From Modicisalibacter muralis (GTDB lineage: Bacteria; Pseudomonadota; Gammaproteobacteria; Pseudomonadales; Halomonadaceae), in contig NZ_FNGI01000007.1 in assembly GCF_900102945.1 (NCBI RefSeq), positions 124,001 through 188,000 on the forward strand: 64,000 bases of DNA, in the 5' to 3' direction. The position numbers and the translations under genes were made by a program. Numbering within the stretch: the stretch's first letter is position 1; each line of letters begins with the position of its first letter. This document shows, one piece after another, positions 25,770-34,742 of the stretch. Below the pieces are notes generated by a model. It was not told the origin of the DNA. It searched no databases and saw only the letters and a list, made by a program, of their open reading frames with translations.

Positions 25770-26165
25770 CATGACAGCGTATTGATGCCACTGCTGCTGC
25801 CCGATCACTTCAAGCGCGTCAACGATACCTGGGGACATCTCAAGGGCGATCAGGTGCTGCGCGAGATCGCCACGTTATGCCGGGAAACGCTGCGTCACGA
25901 GGATGTGGTCGCCCGGTTCGGCGGCGAGGAGATGGCGATTCTGCTACCGTTGACCCCGCTCGAGGATGGCCTGCGCCTCGCCGAGCGTCTGCGCCAGATC
26001 ATCGCCGAGCACGATTACGGCATTCAGCGGGGCAGCGTTACCGCCAGCCTCGGGGTCGCCGGATATATCGACGGCGACACGAGCGACACCTTGATCGAAC
26101 GCGCCGATCGTGGGCTTTATGCCGCCAAGCACGACGGCCGCAACCGGGTCTTCAGTATTCAATAA
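25770..26165 (+). pseudogene. Truncated second copy of the diguanylate cyclase 3' end
   Basis: A direct repeat of 23587-23985. It keeps the I-site RHED and GGEEM motifs but lacks the PAS blocks and the start of the GGDEF domain; a 127-residue frame from 25782 remains. It ends VFSIQ where copy A ends VVSIK. It is probably the original 3' end of the interrupted gene, because it lies next to the chromosomal neighbours, while copy A's end came with the insert. Alternatively it is a tandem duplication. It is unlikely to give a folded cyclase. Confidence 0.85.
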
Positions 26166-26191
26166 ATCGGGCTCGAACGTAGACTCGAAAC

Positions 26192-26584
26192 TCAGCGCGT
26201 GCGGCACATCTCGGCCGGATGGCGTAGCTGGGCGAGCAGGTAGGCTTTCAACTCGGCATCGACCTGCATCTCATCGAGCGCGGTGGCCATGCAGTTGAGC
26301 CAGGCATCGCGCTCCTCAACCCCGATCGGCAGGTGGCGATGCGCCATCGGAATGGCGATGGGGCCGAAGCGTTCGCGATAGCGGCTCGGCCCGCCCATCC
26401 AGCCAGTCAAAAAAGCCGTCAACTTATCGCGCGAGAGTGTCAAGTCGTCGGGATGCAGCGCGAGAATCACGCGCGCCTCGGGCAGGCGTTGCATGGCGTC
26501 GTAAAAGCGATCCACCAGCTCGCGCACCGCCGCCTCGCCACCCAAGGCGCGCAGCGTGCTATCGCCGATACCGTAGGTGGGCAT
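26192..26584 (-). CDS. Group II truncated haemoglobin
   Basis: A 130-residue 2-on-2 globin. Family marks are the B10 tyrosine in DRFYDAM, the GGPSRYRERFG loop, the proximal histidine in MAHRHLPIG and the G8 tryptophan in ERDAWLNCM. Such proteins bind oxygen, NO or other small ligands at haem and are linked to redox stress. Its ATG overlaps the stop of the SMC-like gene (ATGA at 26587-26584), so it is the fourth, coupled gene of that operon. A globin in this place is unusual. A functional link to the SMC complex is inference; simple co-transcription is the alternative. Confidence 0.9.
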   Translation of the reverse strand: MPTYGIGDSTLRALGGEAAVRELVDRFYDAMQRLPEARVILALHPDDLTLSRDKLTAFLTGWMGGPSRYRERFGPIAIPMAHRHLPIGVEERDAWLNCMATALDEMQVDAELKAYLLAQLRHPAEMCRTR

Positions 26585-29500
26585 CAGGACTCCTCGGTTG
26601 CCGGCTCAGTGACATGAATACCAAACAGGCTGGCCTCACCATCGCCACGGCCAATGGCTTCGGGCGCGACCACGCGGCCATCGCGCACCACCACGTGGCC
26701 GCCTTGGCCCTGCTGGCCGCCGATCACGCTGCCCACCAGGTAGGTGGGGAAGATCGCTGCGTCGTTCTCGTAGTTGGGATTGTGGATCAGCCCAATCATC
26801 TGGAAACGCCCACGGGTGTTGCGTAACGACTCCAGCGAATCCTGAATCAAGCGGCGATGCGAGAGCTTGGAGAACAGTCCGTCGAGCAGGATCACGCTCT
26901 CGCGGCTGGCCCTCGCGCGGCGCTTATGGGTGCCGGGTAGCTCGCGCAATTCGCGCTCGATGGCGAACTCCGAGAGCTTGACCAGCCACATCAGCGATAC
27001 CGCTTCACGCTGACCCTCGGACATGTCCTCGTTGAGCGAAAACAGCCGGCCATGGGGGCGGATGGCGTCGTGGCGAAGGCGAATAGAGACGTCGCGGAAC
27101 AGGCCACGATAGATGCGCCGACGAATCTGCCGGGTCAACTCCTCGTCCTTGCGACGCTGATCGCTGCCCGTGTTTACGCCCTCGTGTTGCATGCGCCTGC
27201 GCTGTGCGGCCTGATGCTCGTCGATATCGGCAAGCAGTTGCTGGATCAGCTCGCGCACTGAGTCGTCGCCTATCAGTGACGCCTTGACCTCGAAGAAAGC
27301 GCCACTCTCGCCATCGTGGCGTGTACCGCTGCGTTTGGCTACGCGCTTCAAGATATCCAGATTGCCGGCGGCGTCGGTGATAATCGACCCCAGACGCTCG
27401 ACCAGGGTGCCTTCGATATGTTCGCGCGAAGCATGCAGTTTGCCGACCCGCTCGCGATGATCATCGAGCTGCCCGCTGAGTTGCGTATGCAGCGCACGAA
27501 GATCAAGCAGCGCCGCCGGGCTGGCGCCGTCCAGCGTCGCGAGTCGCGCGCGTTCGGTTTCGTTGAACAACCGGCTATCGCCGGCTTCGACAAGGGCCTT
27601 GGCCAATTGCCGCTCGCGGCTCTCGACATCCTTGGCTTGGCGCTCGCGGTTACGTGAACGCTCACCGATATTCAGTGACCTCAGCGCATCGAGCAGGATT
27701 TGTTGGCAGGCTTCTAACGCGGCGGTATCAAGCTCGACAGTATCGAGCCCAGTGTCGTTGCCGTGCTCATCACCGTTCTTATCCAAGCCCGCCAGACGCC
27801 GCCAATCAAGCAGTGCCTTGTCCAGCGCTTCGGCCTGGGGGTGATCGGCCGGCCAGCGGCTCGACTCGGCGAGATCGCCAAGTGTCGCCAGGCGCTCGGG
27901 CCAGCCGCTGGGAAGCTCACGCAACACTTCCAGCCAATCGATAGCCAATTGATCGGTCCAGGTCATCGCCTGCTGGTTGTCCTCAAGGCGTGTTTCGACG
28001 CCCTCACGCTCCTTGCCTTTGGCCTTGCGCGAAGCTTGCGTCTCGTCGCGCTGACGCTTGAGACGCGCAATCTCGCGCTCGAGCTTCTGACTGCCGCCAC
28101 TCTCGTCACGCACCTCCAGATAGGCGCGAATGCGCGCGAAATCGAAATCGGCGCGCCGACTGGCGATACCCAGAGTATTATCGAGTTCGGCTTCGAGCGT
28201 CTTGGCATCGCGCATGAATGCCACGCCACCCTCGTTTTCGAAAGTCTCCAGCGCGCGTAGCCGGTCGCGCTCGCCGTCGGCGAACAGCATTCGCTGTTGT
28301 CTATCGAGCTCGTCACGTTGGCGACGCAGTGTCTCGATGCGCTCAACGCTCTGCGCGACGCGCTCGCCAGCAATAGCTTCCTGCTCGATCAGCGTGGCCA
28401 GGCGCGCTTCCAGCGCCATCAATCGCTCGACGCCACCGGCATCGGCAAATTTTTCAGCAGCGAGCCACGTTGCGCCATGGGTGTGCAATTCCCGCTCGGC
28501 CTGGGCGACTTGCGGTGCCAGCTCCGCCAGTTGGATATCGGCCTCGGCCAATTCCTCAGCGGCCTCCTCCAGCGCTTTATCACCGCCCTCCTGCAAATAG
28601 CGTTGGAAATCGTCGATGGCCGCCAGCGCGTCATCGGTCATGCGTGGCGCAAGTCGCTCGCGCTGAGTGTCGAGCGCGGCTTGGCGCTCGGCCACCGCAT
28701 CGAGTGCCGTTTCAACCTGCTGCTCGACAGCCGCCTGGGCGCGCAACGCCAGTGCAAAGCGTTCACCATGCGGATCGATCCGCACGATTTCATCGTCCAG
28801 CGCAATGCGACGCTCACGGTCGACGATCAAACGTTGTTGGGTCTCTTCGCGAAGTGCAGCCAGATATTGCGGATCGAGCGCCGCTTTCACCGCCAGGGTT
28901 TCAACACCCTGCACCGCGCCCAACGGCGGCTGGCCCGCAGCCAGGCAGTCGGCCAATCGCCGCGCCTCGATCACCTGCACGCCAAGCCCACGCTCGATCA
29001 AGCGCTCGATGGCGTCTCGTGCCGCGGCTTCACCGTCGATCACCGGGGCAAACAGCTGCCCGGCGGCCTGCGCCAGCCAGTCGCGACGCTGATCATCGTT
29101 ACCTTCGCTGCCGGTTAACACGTCATGCAGCGGCGCGAAAGTGATGCCGGCCTCATCGAGCAGCCGATGCGCCTCGGCCTCGGTAACCTGGCGGGCCAGC
29201 GGATCGCCGGAGAGGCTTTCCAGGTAATCTTCGCGATTGGCGATGGCTTCGCTCAGCGCCTGCAACTCACGCGACAACCGGGGGTAACGCGCCTTGGCAT
29301 CCTTGAGCCAGGCCTCGGGCGACTGCTCAGTCAGATCGCCAAACGCCAGCCGGGCCTGATGCAGCTCACGCAGCCGGCTCTCTTCCTTGGCCAGCCGGTG
29401 GCTTTCGTCATCAAGCTCGCGGGATTCGCGATACAGCGCCTCGCGCAAGCCCACCGGCTTGGCATCGCCATGCAAGCGAGCGAACTCCCGCGAAGCTTCA

Positions 29501-31530
29501 GCAAGCGGCGTCAGTCGTGTACGACGCGCTTTCGCGTCCTGCTGGCGTTGGCTTTGGTGCTGGCACTGCTGTTGAAGGGCAGCCAGTTCGGCTTTCCTGC
29601 GCGACCAGAACTCTTCGATCGACTGATTGGGCCAGCCATCGATAAACGCCTGCCAGGCGTCTCGTCCTTGCTTAAGTGGCCCTTGCTCACCCTCCAGGCG
29701 CTGGCGCTCGCCGCGTAAATGACCGAGCTCTTCGCGGGCAGACTCATGCTGCGCCTCGATACCTTTCAGCTCGACGACGGCTTCATCGAACTCGTGGGAA
29801 AGCGTTTCCTGCTGCTCGCTTTTTAGCGCCAGTAGCTCGCCAGGCGTGGTTCCCGGGTGACTAACGGTGAACTCGGCATGCCAGTTGGCGGTATTTTCGA
29901 GCTTGGCCACACGAGCGATATGCGCATTCAGGGCCTGACGCGCTTGCTCGGCGGCGGCCACCGCCGCCTTCTCGCTGGCTTCCGGCGCTTCCAGTTCAGC
30001 CTCGCTGAACAACCCTTGGGATAGTGCTTGGGTATAAAAACTTTGATTGTCAGTAAATTCACGCTGACGCGATTCGAGCTGTTCACGTTCACGCTCGAGT
30101 CGCTCCCACTGCGCATCGAGGCGCTGGGCATCGGACTTCAATTCCTTGAGGTATTCGCGATCGGCGATCACCTCTTCGCGAAAGCGATTGCCATCGAGGG
30201 ACTCAAAAGCCTCGGCGGCTTCGTCCAGCCGCGCCAGGGCGCGATAGCGTGCGGCGTCATCCGCGAAGGCGTGGCTATCAACCAGCCAGTCGCGCGCCGC
30301 GCTGAACGCGACGTGACTGGCGTCTTTCGCGCCGGGCCAGCTCGCCTCGGGCAGATGAATCAGACGGCGATGAGCATCGACCCGGGCGCCGCGCTCGGAC
30401 AACGCCTGGCGTACCCCGTGTTCGGCCTGGTTGGTGAGTTTGGCGAGTAGCCAGATCGAAACGCGCGGTCGATCGGTATCACCGACGCCCCAGGCGAAAC
30501 CGGCGATCAGTTCGGCGTCGGTTTCGTCATCGCTCGAGGATTGCGGCAGCCCAGGTAGCGCCATCAGCGCCTGGCCCCCCAGCAAGCGCTCACTCGCCGC
30601 CAGGCCCTCGTCCAGCGCTGCAAGGGCCTTTCGTGTCTCGATCAGCGCCTGGCCCTGGGTGTTGAGTTCATCGAGCCGAATGACCTTGTCTTCGGCACGC
30701 TTTTGATCCTGCTCGGCTTCGCTCAGGCGATGGCGCAGCTCAGTGACCTTGGAACCCGAGTTGAGGATCACATCCTCGATCAACTCTTCGCCCTCGTCGG
30801 TCTCGCCGCGTGTCGCGCCGGAGAGAATCTGCGGCGCCAGCACCTCGAAGAAGAACGCCTGGTCGGCCTTTTCGCCGACGCGCGGCTTGATGGCATTGAA
30901 TATCTGGCTCTTGTCGGCACCGCCCTCCTTCTGGAACGCCGCCAGTTGGGCCAGTTCACGCCGCGAGATATGCGCGCCCACGGCGTCCAGCCACTCCTCG
31001 CGATTGGCACTGCGGGTCACGCCATGCGCACGCATCATCGCCTGCACGTCGGCGTTGGCATACAGCGCCAGCTTGCCGTCGCGGGTGATGTGCTGCACCG
31101 GCACATCGCCGAACGTGCCGGCATAGTGATAGAACGATAGGCCGCCACCATCGCTATAACCGTGCATGCCGAACACGAAGGTCTCGCCGGCGACCTCGTC
31201 ACCGGCGGCGGCGAGCATATCGGATTGCCCCGACGCGCCGCTGCCCGAGCGAAACTCGACGCGCAGGTGGGACCAACTACGCCCCTGGCCGGCGACACTC
31301 GATGGCGAGCACTTGCGCCGTGCCCGCGAAAGCAGCGAGCGATCCCGCGAAAGCAGCCCGATCAGTGCCTCGGCGAGCGTGGTCTTGCCAAAACCGTTCT
31401 CCATGCTGATGGCGCTGGACTGGCCGCGTAGATCAAGCAGCAAATGACGCATCTTGGCGTCCCACGGCGAGGCGATATCGCCGTGCTTGTTGAGCAGGTT
31501 GGCCACTTCGATGCGGTTGATGACGCTCAT
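26584..31530 (-). CDS. Large SMC-like (MukB/MksB/JetC-type) ATPase
   Basis: A 1648-residue protein with a globular N-terminus, long heptad-rich coiled coils, a hinge-like non-coiled part near residues 790-860 (APLHDVL, RRDWLAQAAGQLFAPVI) and a globular C-terminus. The Walker A-like site is MENGFGKTT (near residue 43). The ABC signature equivalent is MSEGQREAVSLMW (near 1505) and Walker B is VILLDGLFSKLS (near 1548). Two features are odd: the first Walker A glycine is Met, and the residue after the Walker B aspartate is Gly where Glu is expected. Gene order kleisin-kite-SMC and overlapping starts match MukFEB, MksFEB and JetABC. No JetD/MksG topoisomerase-like nuclease is adjacent. It probably acts in DNA loop handling, chromosome organisation or plasmid restriction. 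Confidence 0.78.
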   Translation of the reverse strand: MSVINRIEVANLLNKHGDIASPWDAKMRHLLLDLRGQSSAISMENGFGKTTLAEALIGLLSRDRSLLSRARRKCSPSSVAGQGRSWSHLRVEFRSGSGASGQSDMLAAAGDEVAGETFVFGMHGYSDGGGLSFYHYAGTFGDVPVQHITRDGKLALYANADVQAMMRAHGVTRSANREEWLDAVGAHISRRELAQLAAFQKEGGADKSQIFNAIKPRVGEKADQAFFFEVLAPQILSGATRGETDEGEELIEDVILNSGSKVTELRHRLSEAEQDQKRAEDKVIRLDELNTQGQALIETRKALAALDEGLAASERLLGGQALMALPGLPQSSSDDETDAELIAGFAWGVGDTDRPRVSIWLLAKLTNQAEHGVRQALSERGARVDAHRRLIHLPEASWPGAKDASHVAFSAARDWLVDSHAFADDAARYRALARLDEAAEAFESLDGNRFREEVIADREYLKELKSDAQRLDAQWERLEREREQLESRQREFTDNQSFYTQALSQGLFSEAELEAPEASEKAAVAAAEQARQALNAHIARVAKLENTANWHAEFTVSHPGTTPGELLALKSEQQETLSHEFDEAVVELKGIEAQHESAREELGHLRGERQRLEGEQGPLKQGRDAWQAFIDGWPNQSIEEFWSRRKAELAALQQQCQHQSQRQQDAKARRTRLTPLAEASREFARLHGDAKPVGLREALYRESRELDDESHRLAKEESRLRELHQARLAFGDLTEQSPEAWLKDAKARYPRLSRELQALSEAIANREDYLESLSGDPLARQVTEAEAHRLLDEAGITFAPLHDVLTGSEGNDDQRRDWLAQAAGQLFAPVIDGEAAARDAIERLIERGLGVQVIEARRLADCLAAGQPPLGAVQGVETLAVKAALDPQYLAALREETQQRLIVDRERRIALDDEIVRIDPHGERFALALRAQAAVEQQVETALDAVAERQAALDTQRERLAPRMTDDALAAIDDFQRYLQEGGDKALEEAAEELAEADIQLAELAPQVAQAERELHTHGATWLAAEKFADAGGVERLMALEARLATLIEQEAIAGERVAQSVERIETLRRQRDELDRQQRMLFADGERDRLRALETFENEGGVAFMRDAKTLEAELDNTLGIASRRADFDFARIRAYLEVRDESGGSQKLEREIARLKRQRDETQASRKAKGKEREGVETRLEDNQQAMTWTDQLAIDWLEVLRELPSGWPERLATLGDLAESSRWPADHPQAEALDKALLDWRRLAGLDKNGDEHGNDTGLDTVELDTAALEACQQILLDALRSLNIGERSRNRERQAKDVESRERQLAKALVEAGDSRLFNETERARLATLDGASPAALLDLRALHTQLSGQLDDHRERVGKLHASREHIEGTLVERLGSIITDAAGNLDILKRVAKRSGTRHDGESGAFFEVKASLIGDDSVRELIQQLLADIDEHQAAQRRRMQHEGVNTGSDQRRKDEELTRQIRRRIYRGLFRDVSIRLRHDAIRPHGRLFSLNEDMSEGQREAVSLMWLVKLSEFAIERELRELPGTHKRRARASRESVILLDGLFSKLSHRRLIQDSLESLRNTRGRFQMIGLIHNPNYENDAAIFPTYLVGSVIGGQQGQGGHVVVRDGRVVAPEAIGRGDGEASLFGIHVTEPATEES

Positions 31531-32447
31531 GAGCGGCCTCCGGTTTCTTCCAGCGCTGGGTCGTCGGCAAACAGATCGGCTTCTTCGGCCTCAATATCTT
31601 GTGCATCAGCATCAGCTTCATCAGCGATGTCGGCCGAGTCGGCTCGGGTCTTTTCATCGCCAGGCCCGTCCTCATGGGTCGGTTCCGGGCTCGCCTGGCT
31701 GGATAGCAGATCGACCAGATGCGACAGGTGATGCACGCCGATCTGCTCGGCTTCAAGCGCCCCTAGCAAGGTCTGCTGCCAGACATCACCGCTATCATCA
31801 TTCACGGTTTCGCGCACCGCTTCGAGCTGGCCGGCGCGCATTTGCAGATCGATAAAGGCTTTCACCCGCCGGGCGATATCCTCGCCACGCTCGTCGAGCA
31901 GTGCGCGGCTGGTCTCGGGAGCGGTGTCGCCCAGCTCGCGCAGCCCCTCGAGTTGCTCGCGCAGCAGCTCGACCAGTTCGGTAGTAGCGAAGGTCGCTTC
32001 CTGGTAGCGACTGACGTCGGACAACGCACGATTCAGACGGGTATAGAGCAGCGTATGCAGCAACAGCCACAGTTGCAGATACCACTGCGCCAACTCCGCG
32101 CGGCTCTCCTGACGCAGACGCAGGGCCGCGAAGACCGGATCGCGGGTATACAGCGGCGGCTGTTCCAGTTCGGTATCCGGTAGCAGCGCGTAGAGTCGCG
32201 AGCCGGGGGTGATGCCGGGATAATCGCCCGGCTCGAAGACCCGCAGGCGCAGGCCCTGCCCAGCAAGGAAATCGCGCAACGCCTCGCGTTCGGTGTCCAG
32301 CGCATCGTCGATCAGGGCACAAACGTCACGCTCGGAAAGTTGGCCCTCGCGGGCGGCGCGACGCTTGCGGCCACCACTGGGCTGGCGTTCGGCGGTGCGA
32401 TAGCGCAACAGGTAGGCGACGACTTCGCCCATTTCGGTCATGTTCAT
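31527..32447 (-). CDS. MukE/MksE/JetB-like kite subunit
   Basis: A 306-residue, largely helical protein. The first 130 residues look like a winged-helix kite subunit (LSERDVCALIDDALDTEREALRDFL, then RLRVFEPGDYP and SRLYALLPD). Two long helices follow, and the tail after about residue 250 is very rich in Asp and Glu (DADAQDIEAEEADLFADDP). Assignment rests mainly on order and size: it lies between the kleisin-like and SMC-like genes and overlaps each by four bases (ATGA). In known complexes the kite dimer binds the kleisin and DNA. The acidic tail may mimic DNA or regulate binding; that is inference. Confidence 0.7.
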   Translation of the reverse strand: MNMTEMGEVVAYLLRYRTAERQPSGGRKRRAAREGQLSERDVCALIDDALDTEREALRDFLAGQGLRLRVFEPGDYPGITPGSRLYALLPDTELEQPPLYTRDPVFAALRLRQESRAELAQWYLQLWLLLHTLLYTRLNRALSDVSRYQEATFATTELVELLREQLEGLRELGDTAPETSRALLDERGEDIARRVKAFIDLQMRAGQLEAVRETVNDDSGDVWQQTLLGALEAEQIGVHHLSHLVDLLSSQASPEPTHEDGPGDEKTRADSADIADEADADAQDIEAEEADLFADDPALEETGGRS

Positions 32448-33835
32448 GCGTATTCGTCCTGATCCATGGCCGCCAGGGGCTGTGATGGTGAAAAACGTAA
32501 GGAGGGCGTTACCGCACCTTCGATACGGCGCCCGTCATCCAGGGTGATGGTGAATGCATCGGCCTCGATGCCCACCGTCAGACCCGCATCGAGCAGATGG
32601 GTATCGACGAAGGTATTGAGCAGCTGAGCCAGGCAGTCCTGGTCCTCGAAGCGGTGCCAGCCTTCGCTCAAGGCATCGGGCAGCGATAACGGCGACACAC
32701 CCAGCCGCTCGCGCAGTGCCGGCCCCCGCGCGTCGAGAAAACGCGCCAGCAATGGGTCGTCCGGGCGGGCGTCGTCGTGTTCGTCGAACACCAGTGCCGT
32801 GGCGCTCTTTTCGGCGCGGCGGGTCTCGATCAACGGAATCAGCGGCTCAACCCGAGGCATGGCGACGGCCAGCCCGAACGGCATCATGCGCTTGATAAGC
32901 GCATCGCGTAGCGGCGTCGCTAGCGGCTCGCTCAATAGCCGTCGCGACAGGCCGGCGAAATCGACCACGCCCATCGACTGGATGCGCCCTTCGGCGATAT
33001 CCGAAAGCAACTCGGAGAGCCGGCGCGAAAGATTTTCGATCGCGGTGAGTACCCGGCCGATGGCGCCCGACAGCATGCGCAAGTCCCAATCGTCCTCCTG
33101 GCGCTCGCACCAATGCTCGAAGCGTTGGGTCGTGTCCGGGGTAGAGAGCTGCGAGCGCGCACTGAGCAGCGTGCTCTGCATCGTCGACAGCGCATTGTGA
33201 TAATGGCGCTCGTTCTCGAGAAAGGCCGTGAGCTTGCCTTCACGCGTGGGGTTTTCACGCACCCGGCGCAGCTCCTGGGTCAGTGCGCGAATCGCCATCA
33301 ATATCTGGTTGGTAATATCGGGGATACGCGCAAAATCGCTTCTGGCCAGCGCGGCGAGCACCTTGGCGGCGTCGTACTCGGAATACAACAGGTCTTCGAC
33401 CTGGCTGGCCAAGGTCACCGCCTGACGGCCGCTGGGGGTCAGACGCACCTGGCCGGTCTGGCCCTGCTTCTCGATCAGCGCGGTACGCTTGGTGCTGCGT
33501 GTGCCTCGCCCGCTATCGCCGTCGCGAAAATGAATCTCGCTGGGTGTCGAGAGCAGATTGACGACGAAGGCCAGATCGTCGTGTGAGAGTTCAGGGTAGT
33601 CCTCACGCAGTTGCGCCAGACAGCGAGTCTGCGAGACGAAGGCGCTGTTGGTGGCGAAATCCACATCCAGCAGGTAATCGAGCAGCAGACAGCCGATGTC
33701 CAGCCAATAGCCATCACGCAGGCCACGGCGCTGTTCCTGGCTGACCTGGACGAACGGCGAGCCCGGTTCGTGGGCGCTGTCGTGCAGATCGATCAGCCGC
33801 GTGGTGGCGACGAGTAGCTTGCTCCAGGCGGTCAT
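32444..33835 (-). CDS. MukF/MksF/JetA-like kleisin subunit
   Basis: A 463-residue first gene of the operon. The N-terminus (LLVATTRLIDLHDSAH, then GYWLDIGCLLLDYLLD) and the following basic part fit a winged helix plus helical region of bacterial kleisins. The middle is helical with a probable coiled coil (LTQELRRVRENPTREGK), and the C-terminal third has a second small domain (TVGIEADAFTITLDDG). In MukBEF-type complexes the kleisin bridges the two SMC heads and holds the kite dimer. GGGGAG precedes the ATG. The 166-bp gap upstream to the hydrolase gene should hold the operon promoter. Confidence 0.7.
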   Translation of the reverse strand: MTAWSKLLVATTRLIDLHDSAHEPGSPFVQVSQEQRRGLRDGYWLDIGCLLLDYLLDVDFATNSAFVSQTRCLAQLREDYPELSHDDLAFVVNLLSTPSEIHFRDGDSGRGTRSTKRTALIEKQGQTGQVRLTPSGRQAVTLASQVEDLLYSEYDAAKVLAALARSDFARIPDITNQILMAIRALTQELRRVRENPTREGKLTAFLENERHYHNALSTMQSTLLSARSQLSTPDTTQRFEHWCERQEDDWDLRMLSGAIGRVLTAIENLSRRLSELLSDIAEGRIQSMGVVDFAGLSRRLLSEPLATPLRDALIKRMMPFGLAVAMPRVEPLIPLIETRRAEKSATALVFDEHDDARPDDPLLARFLDARGPALRERLGVSPLSLPDALSEGWHRFEDQDCLAQLLNTFVDTHLLDAGLTVGIEADAFTITLDDGRRIEGAVTPSLRFSPSQPLAAMDQDEYA

Positions 33836-34001
33836 GCGTCTCCCCGATGGGCAAAAGCGCCATTATGCCAAGGCAGACGCGATGGGTCATTGTGCTAGCG
33901 AGTATGTCGATACTGTACCAGCGATATGATGAGTAGAGGTTCCGCGAAGGAGAGCAACAAAGTGAGGTAGACCGGTTTCCTTCCGCGCCATGCCATGCGT
34001 A

Positions 34002-34652
34002 TCAAAGATACTCACGAAACCAGCGGGTAGCGTGTTCCTGTACCTCGTCGAGCTTGCCTGGTTCCTCGAACAGGTGCGTAGCACCGGGCACGATAGTCAA
34101 CTCACAGGGCGCGTGCATACGTGCTTTCGCCTGTTCATTGAGATCGATCACCGTCTCGTCGAGACCGCCAACCAGTAGCAGCGTGGGCGCCTTGACCCGT
34201 GGCAGAAAGTCCCCCGCCAGGTCCGGACGACCACCTCGCGATACGACGGCACTCACCTTATCGGGCCGCTCAGCAGCGGCGATCAGTGCAGCTGCCGCGC
34301 CGGTGCTGGCGCCGAACAGCCCGACATTCAGGTTCTGTGTCTCCCGTGCCTGGGCGATCCAATCCACCGCGCCGCTCATGCGTGTGCCGATCAGGTCGAT
34401 ATCGAAGCGCAGCTCACGGGTACGTTCGTCGACCTCGTTCTCCTCGGGCGTCAACAGGTCGAACAATAAAGTGGCTAACCCTTGTTCGCTGAGGTAGCGA
34501 GCCACCTGCTGGTTGCGTGAGCTGAAGCGGCTACTGCCACTGCCGTGGGCGAATACCACGATACCCGTCGCATTATCCGGAGCGATCAGGTCGCCCTCGA
34601 GAACGACCCCGGCGGCCTGCAACTCAACGCTTCGGCTGGAAGGCGTCGTCAT
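34002..34652 (-). CDS. Alpha/beta hydrolase, dienelactone-hydrolase-like
   Basis: A 216-residue cytoplasmic hydrolase. The catalytic triad can be read: nucleophile serine in LFGASTGAAAAL, aspartate in GGLDETVIDLN and histidine in PGATHLFEEPG. The oxyanion region is VVFAHGSGSSRFS. This small single-domain form matches the phosphoribosyltransferase/dienelactone-hydrolase-like group often annotated only as hydrolase. AGGAGG precedes the ATG. The substrate is unknown. It is the first gene upstream of the kleisin gene on the same strand, but its own stop lies 166 bp away. Confidence 0.85.
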   Translation of the reverse strand: MTTPSSRSVELQAAGVVLEGDLIAPDNATGIVVFAHGSGSSRFSSRNQQVARYLSEQGLATLLFDLLTPEENEVDERTRELRFDIDLIGTRMSGAVDWIAQARETQNLNVGLFGASTGAAAALIAAAERPDKVSAVVSRGGRPDLAGDFLPRVKAPTLLLVGGLDETVIDLNEQAKARMHAPCELTIVPGATHLFEEPGKLDEVQEHATRWFREYL

Positions 34653-34742
34653 GGCAGCTCCTCCTCTTTACGTCCGCGAACGAAATATCCGTCTTCCGAG
34701 TGTAGAGTGCGTCTCGCGCTTCGCTCCAGACGATGACGACTT

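Noticed and set aside
26192-33835. A complete Wadjet (JetABCD) system
   Set aside because: No gene resembling JetD/MksG (topoisomerase VI-like nuclease) is present on either side; the flanks are a truncated cyclase copy and an alpha/beta hydrolase.
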